A stretch of DNA of 16,982 bases from the NCBI GenBank assembly GCA_018668475.1, contig JABJCZ010000092.1:1-16982 (forward strand), read 5' to 3'. Source of the stretch: Alphaproteobacteria bacterium. Its GTDB lineage: Bacteria; Pseudomonadota; Alphaproteobacteria; UBA828. This document shows positions 13,895 to 16,982 of this stretch, one piece after another. Numbering within the stretch: the first letter of the stretch is position 1; each line of letters begins with the position of its first letter. The notes under the pieces are model-generated. The model was not told the origin of the DNA and searched no databases. It saw only the letters and a list, made by a program, of their open reading frames with translations. Both the position numbers and the translations under genes were made by a program.

Positions 13895-14156
13895 TTTTCC
13901 CTCCATTAGAGTATGTGCTGCATCATGTTTAGCCCAATCCGGAGGTGTGTGCCCCGAAATGGCCGATATCTCATCACGTATGCAATTCATTAGGGGTGCA
14001 ATGTGGCCACAATCGGGCGCACCGAACCTTACCACCAAAAATCACATCACATTGTTCTGCCAAATGACTTGGCTCACGATTGCGTTCGGATCAACCCTTC
14101 TCACGCGGAACTCGCGTATTTGTCACTGAATGTTTGATGCGGCCGGTTATTGTAAT

Positions 14157-14819
14157 TCAGCGGGAAAAGCGATGCGCTCGAAGCGATTGACCCAGATGCG
14201 CCAACAGTACCGGCACGAGAGGCTTGAGGATATCAGCATCGGTAAACAGTCGTGAGCGGCCTTCTGCGCGGCTCCGCCAGATCACCTTCGTGCCGGCGTC
14301 CTCTATCGCGAGTTCAAGAAAAAACCCGGTCTGGCGCACCGTTTTGCTGCCCCACAATGTATTGCCGCCTGAAAACAGACCGAGGTCCAGGCCGACGCCG
14401 AGGTCACCGCGGCCATGTTGACCGATGCTGCCATCGAGCAGCAAGCCGGGCCCGTCGTCCGACACATCCACCGGCACCGCGTGCCAGGCATAGCGCAGTG
14501 TGAATGCCGCGAGTGGGCTAATTTCCACATGCCGGAAACCGAGGGAGCGGGTGAGGGCGGCCTCTACTTCGAAGCTGTGTCGATCGGCATTGCGCGGCGC
14601 GAGGCGGAGCGCATCCACCACCACCGGCGCATCGTGTCGTTCCGGGGCCAGGGTGGCCGACGCGATACCCCAGAGTTCCGCACCGGGAGGGCTCGCTGAC
14701 CGACTGCACGCACCGGTGCCCAGCCCGATGGTGAGCGCCAGCGCTAGCGCTACCACAAGCCCGAATGGGCGGGCGCGCAGCTGGGTTCTGTAATGGGTCG
14801 TGGCATCGTTCATGTTCAA
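14157..14819 (-). CDS. Putative lipoprotein of unknown function
   Basis: 220 aa. After a basic N-terminus there is a hydrophobic stretch (LVVALALALTIGLGTGACS), with Cys38 in an imperfect lipobox (TGAC). The rest is soluble. It has repeated beta-like segments and a helix near residues 80-95 (EVEAALTRSLGF), then FFLELAIEDAGTKVIWRSRAEG and a C-terminal helix (LKPLVPVLLAHLGQSLRAH). The general plan resembles small envelope lipoproteins of the DUF4136 kind, but I cannot name the family. It is divergent from the amidohydrolase gene and stands alone downstream of it on the minus strand. Start at 14819 or 14813; neither has a clear ribosome site. Confidence 0.65.
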   Translation of the reverse strand: MNMNDATTHYRTQLRARPFGLVVALALALTIGLGTGACSRSASPPGAELWGIASATLAPERHDAPVVVDALRLAPRNADRHSFEVEAALTRSLGFRHVEISPLAAFTLRYAWHAVPVDVSDDGPGLLLDGSIGQHGRGDLGVGLDLGLFSGGNTLWGSKTVRQTGFFLELAIEDAGTKVIWRSRAEGRSRLFTDADILKPLVPVLLAHLGQSLRAHRFSR

Positions 14820-14942
14820 AAGGTGGTGCTTGCGCGCCTCTAAGTCGAGGGTTCTGGCTGCGCCCGAGCGTGATAAGCTGGCGCACAGTTTAGTGATTCG
14901 TCATTGAATCAGCAGCGTTGTCTTGGGGGAGCCCATAATCAC

Positions 14943-15872
14943 ATGGCCCGTACCGCGCTATATACCCATGCCATCTGTGTCGAGCATGAGCCAGGCCAGG
15001 GCCATCCGGAATGTCCGGACCGGCTGCGTTCCATCAATCAGCACCTTGCAGTAGAGCGGTTTGATGCATTGGACCGGCACGAGGCGCCGATGAGCGATGC
15101 CACAGTGCTCAAGAATGTCCACAACGCCGAACTAGTCGATACCATTCTCGCTAACGTGCCAGCGCAAGGCTATGCCGCCATCGATGGCGACACGCTCATG
15201 TCGCCGGCCTCAGGCGAGGCGGCCCTGCGGGCGGTGGGTGGCATATGTGCCGCGGTAGATACGGTCATAGCGGGTGACGCGGACAATGCGTTTTGCGCCG
15301 TGCGGCCGCCCGGCCATCATGCCGAGCCAGATCGCGCCATGGGCTTTTGTCTCTTCAACAATGTTGTGCTGGGCGCAGACCATGCGCGCCGACAGCATGG
15401 CCTGACCCGTGTGGCGGTGGTTGATTTTGATGTTCATCATGGCAACGGCACGCAGGCCGCGTTTGAGGCCGATGGTGACCTCTTGTTTGCCTCGACCCAT
15501 CAGTTTCCGCTCTATCCCGGCACTGGCGATGTGGGCGAGATCGGCGTCGGCAACATCTGGAACGCGCCGCTCCGCCCAATGGCCGGCTCCAACGAGTTCC
15601 GTGATGCCATGACCAATCGTATCCTGCCGGCGGTGCGCGCTCACAAGCCGGAGCTGATCATTATCTCAGCCGGCTTTGATGCCCACCGCGACGACCCGCT
15701 TGCCGCCCTCCAGCTGGTAGAGGCGGATTACAAATGGGTGACAACGGAAATCGCCAACATCGCCGCAGAGAGCTGCTCGGGCCGCCTGGTCTCCAGCCTC
15801 GAAGGTGGCTACAATATTGATGCTCTTGGCCGCAGTACCGCAGAGCATGTTGCCGCGCTGATGGCGGCTTGA
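14943..15872 (+). CDS. Histone-deacetylase-family amidohydrolase (class II-like, acetylpolyamine/AcuC type)
   Basis: 309 aa from the ATG at 14943, which has GGGGGAG upstream; an in-frame TTG at 14904 would add 13 unconserved residues. The family signature is complete: GHPECPDRL (20-28), RPPGHHA with the catalytic His pair H125/H126, zinc ligands D163 and H165 in DFDVHHGNGT, D246 in ISAGFDAH, and Y290 in LEGGYN. The enzyme deacetylates an acetylated amine such as an acetylpolyamine, or a protein lysine; the substrate is not readable. Upstream of xseB and ispA is a familiar location for this gene in alphaproteobacteria. It is cytosolic, with no signal peptide. xseB begins 58 nt after the stop. 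Confidence 0.93.
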   Translation: MARTALYTHAICVEHEPGQGHPECPDRLRSINQHLAVERFDALDRHEAPMSDATVLKNVHNAELVDTILANVPAQGYAAIDGDTLMSPASGEAALRAVGGICAAVDTVIAGDADNAFCAVRPPGHHAEPDRAMGFCLFNNVVLGADHARRQHGLTRVAVVDFDVHHGNGTQAAFEADGDLLFASTHQFPLYPGTGDVGEIGVGNIWNAPLRPMAGSNEFRDAMTNRILPAVRAHKPELIIISAGFDAHRDDPLAALQLVEADYKWVTTEIANIAAESCSGRLVSSLEGGYNIDALGRSTAEHVAALMAA

Positions 15873-15930
15873 TGGTCATGCCGCTTGCCGCGCTTCCCTT
15901 CCGGCTTTTGGTTCATTAGACTCGGTCGCC

Positions 15931-16185
15931 ATGAGCAAAACGGACAAAAAGCCCGACCCAAAGGGCATGAGCTTCGAGGAGGCACTGGCCGAACTTGAAG
16001 AAATTGTGGGTAAGCTGGAGGGCGGTGAGACCGACCTGGACGGCTCAATTGCGGCCTATGAGCGCGGCGTGGCGCTGAAGAAGCATTGTTCCGCCAAGCT
16101 GAAGGAAGCTGAGTTGCGAGTGGAAAAGATTGAGCTTGGCGCTGGCGGTAAGGTTGAGGGCACTCAGCCATTCGAGACGGAATGA
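15931..16185 (+). CDS. xseB: Exodeoxyribonuclease VII small subunit
   Basis: 84 aa, the usual length. The family pattern MSFEEALAELEEIVGKLEGGETDLDGSIAAYERGV is clear (two helices forming a hairpin), followed by KLKEAELRVEKIEL. XseB binds XseA to form exonuclease VII, which degrades single-stranded DNA; xseA is not in the window. It is followed 52 nt later by the polyprenyl synthase gene, as in the common xseB-ispA-dxs arrangement. The ribosome site is poor (CTCGGTCGCC before ATG), so translation may depend on the upstream message. Confidence 0.95.
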   Translation: MSKTDKKPDPKGMSFEEALAELEEIVGKLEGGETDLDGSIAAYERGVALKKHCSAKLKEAELRVEKIELGAGGKVEGTQPFETE

Positions 16186-16237
16186 TCGTCGCAAGCGATC
16201 CGATTGCGAATACCAGATACACCGGAGGGAACAAGGA

Positions 16238-16982
16238 TTGAGCCGTCTCAAACAGGCGCTGGAAACTTGCGCCGATGACGTAATCGACGCGCTGGCATCC
16301 TATGTGCCGCAAAGCACCGACGTTGATGCGAAACTCTATGAGGCCATGCGCTATTCGCTGATGGCCGGCGGCAAGCGGTTGCGGCCCTTTCTGGTGCTGA
16401 CGTCGGCTGATCTCTTCGATGTGCCGCGTGAGCGCGCCATGCCGGTCGCAGCCGCCATCGAGATGGTACACACTTATTCGTTGATCCATGACGACCTGCC
16501 GGCCATGGATGATGACGACCTCAGGCGGGGCAAGCCGACCTGTCACAAGCAGTTTGACGAGGCCAGTGCCATTCTCGCCGGGGATGCGCTGCTCACGCAG
16601 GCCTTTGAAATCGTCGCCAGGGCCGATGCCCACCCCGACCCGGCGGTGCGCGCTGAGATTTGCTATGAATTGGCGGTGGCCGCCGGCGCGCCCGGCATGG
16701 TGGGCGGGCAGATGATGGACCTGGCGGCCGAGGCCGCAGCGGCTGCACCGTTTGATCTCGACACCGTCATTCGCTTGCAAAACCGCAAGACCGGCGCGCT
16801 CATTCGTTTTTCCTGCGAGGCGGGCGCCATTCTCGCTGGAATGGCCGGTGATGTGCGGGCGAGCCTGCAAAACTATGCGGAATCCATCGGTCTCGCCTTC
16901 CAGATAGCTGATGACCTGCTGGATCATGAGGGCGATGAGGCAGCCATGGGCAAGGCGGTGGGCAAGGATGCTGCCGCCGGCA
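16238..16982 (+). CDS. ispA: Farnesyl diphosphate synthase (polyprenyl synthetase), cut by window edge
   Basis: About 248 codons are present. The likely start is TTG at 16238, with GGAGGG 9 nt upstream; no ATG lies before residue 37 in this frame. Conserved parts: MAGGKRLRPFLV (42-53), the first Asp-rich motif HDDLPAMDDDDLRRGKPTCH (84-103), GDALLTQAFE, GGQMMDL, NRKTGALI and the second Asp-rich motif DDLLD (225-229). The missing piece is the C-terminal ~50-60 residues. The enzyme condenses IPP with DMAPP/GPP to farnesyl diphosphate for quinone, hopanoid and cell-wall lipid-carrier synthesis. It follows xseB; dxs would be expected next. Confidence 0.95.
   Translation, partial: MSRLKQALETCADDVIDALASYVPQSTDVDAKLYEAMRYSLMAGGKRLRPFLVLTSADLFDVPRERAMPVAAAIEMVHTYSLIHDDLPAMDDDDLRRGKPTCHKQFDEASAILAGDALLTQAFEIVARADAHPDPAVRAEICYELAVAAGAPGMVGGQMMDLAAEAAAAAPFDLDTVIRLQNRKTGALIRFSCEAGAILAGMAGDVRASLQNYAESIGLAFQIADDLLDHEGDEAAMGKAVGKDAAAG

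Noticed and set aside
13895..14156. Stress-sigma promoter for the protease gene
   Set aside because: I looked for an extracytoplasmic or heat-shock sigma pattern in the 262-bp gap and found no convincing -35/-10 pair.
15809..16927. 372-codon minus-strand open frame
   Set aside because: Lies opposite the amidohydrolase end, xseB and ispA, all unmistakable; the translation has no recognisable domain and reflects GC-rich codon bias.
1..16982. CRISPR array, transposon or integrated element
   Set aside because: No regularly spaced direct repeats, transposase or integrase genes, or attachment-type repeats were found.

Overview
The window is GC-rich chromosomal DNA with short intergenic gaps. It reads as an alphaproteobacterium. 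The best evidence is the right end, where a histone-deacetylase-family hydrolase, xseB and a farnesyl-diphosphate-synthase gene lie in series, and the protein sequences throughout have an alphaproteobacterial style. The genus cannot be told from the sequence. No tRNA, rRNA, CRISPR array, transposase or integrase was seen.

Layout. (1) 1-449 (-): the first ~149 codons of an ornithine cyclodeaminase/mu-crystallin family protein, cut by the window edge. (2) 548-5994 (-): a copper-handling island of seven exported proteins. In transcription order these are a mono-haem c-type cytochrome, a His/Cys-rich secreted protein, a Tat-exported two-domain multicopper oxidase, an outer-membrane beta-barrel protein, a Met/His-rich protein, a pseudoazurin-like cupredoxin with a Met/His-rich tail, and a Met/His-rich protein with a PepSY-like C-terminus. 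The last five are packed as an operon that ends at a hairpin. The first two each have their own promoter of the CueR type (TTGACC, 19-bp spacer, TATGTT). (3) 6024-9814 (-): hydantoinase/oxoprolinase subunits A and B, 5 nt apart. (4) 10212-10640 (+): a tandem CBS-domain protein. (5) 11082-12404 (+): a coiled-coil-bearing porin, preceded by a Fur-box-like operator and followed by a strong bidirectional terminator. (6) 12494-13894 (-): a DegP/DegQ (HtrA) periplasmic protease. (7) 14157-14819 (-): a putative lipoprotein. (8) 14943-16982 (+): the histone-deacetylase-like amidohydrolase, xseB and the start of ispA (cut by the edge).

How the genes may work together. The copper island looks like a periplasmic copper-oxidation and sequestration module. 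The multicopper oxidase would oxidise Cu(I) or another substrate. The cupredoxin and cytochrome c could exchange electrons with it. The Met/His-rich proteins would bind copper, and the beta-barrel would serve in the outer membrane. Gene adjacency, metal-ligand motifs and CueR-type promoters support this; the electron path is inference. The most notable points are an approx. 80-bp duplicated promoter-plus-signal-peptide segment shared by the cytochrome and the His/Cys-rich gene, promoter geometry that implies near-leaderless transcripts, and an oxidase whose type-1 copper site has moved to the N-terminal domain. The remaining genes are ordinary housekeeping or catabolic functions.
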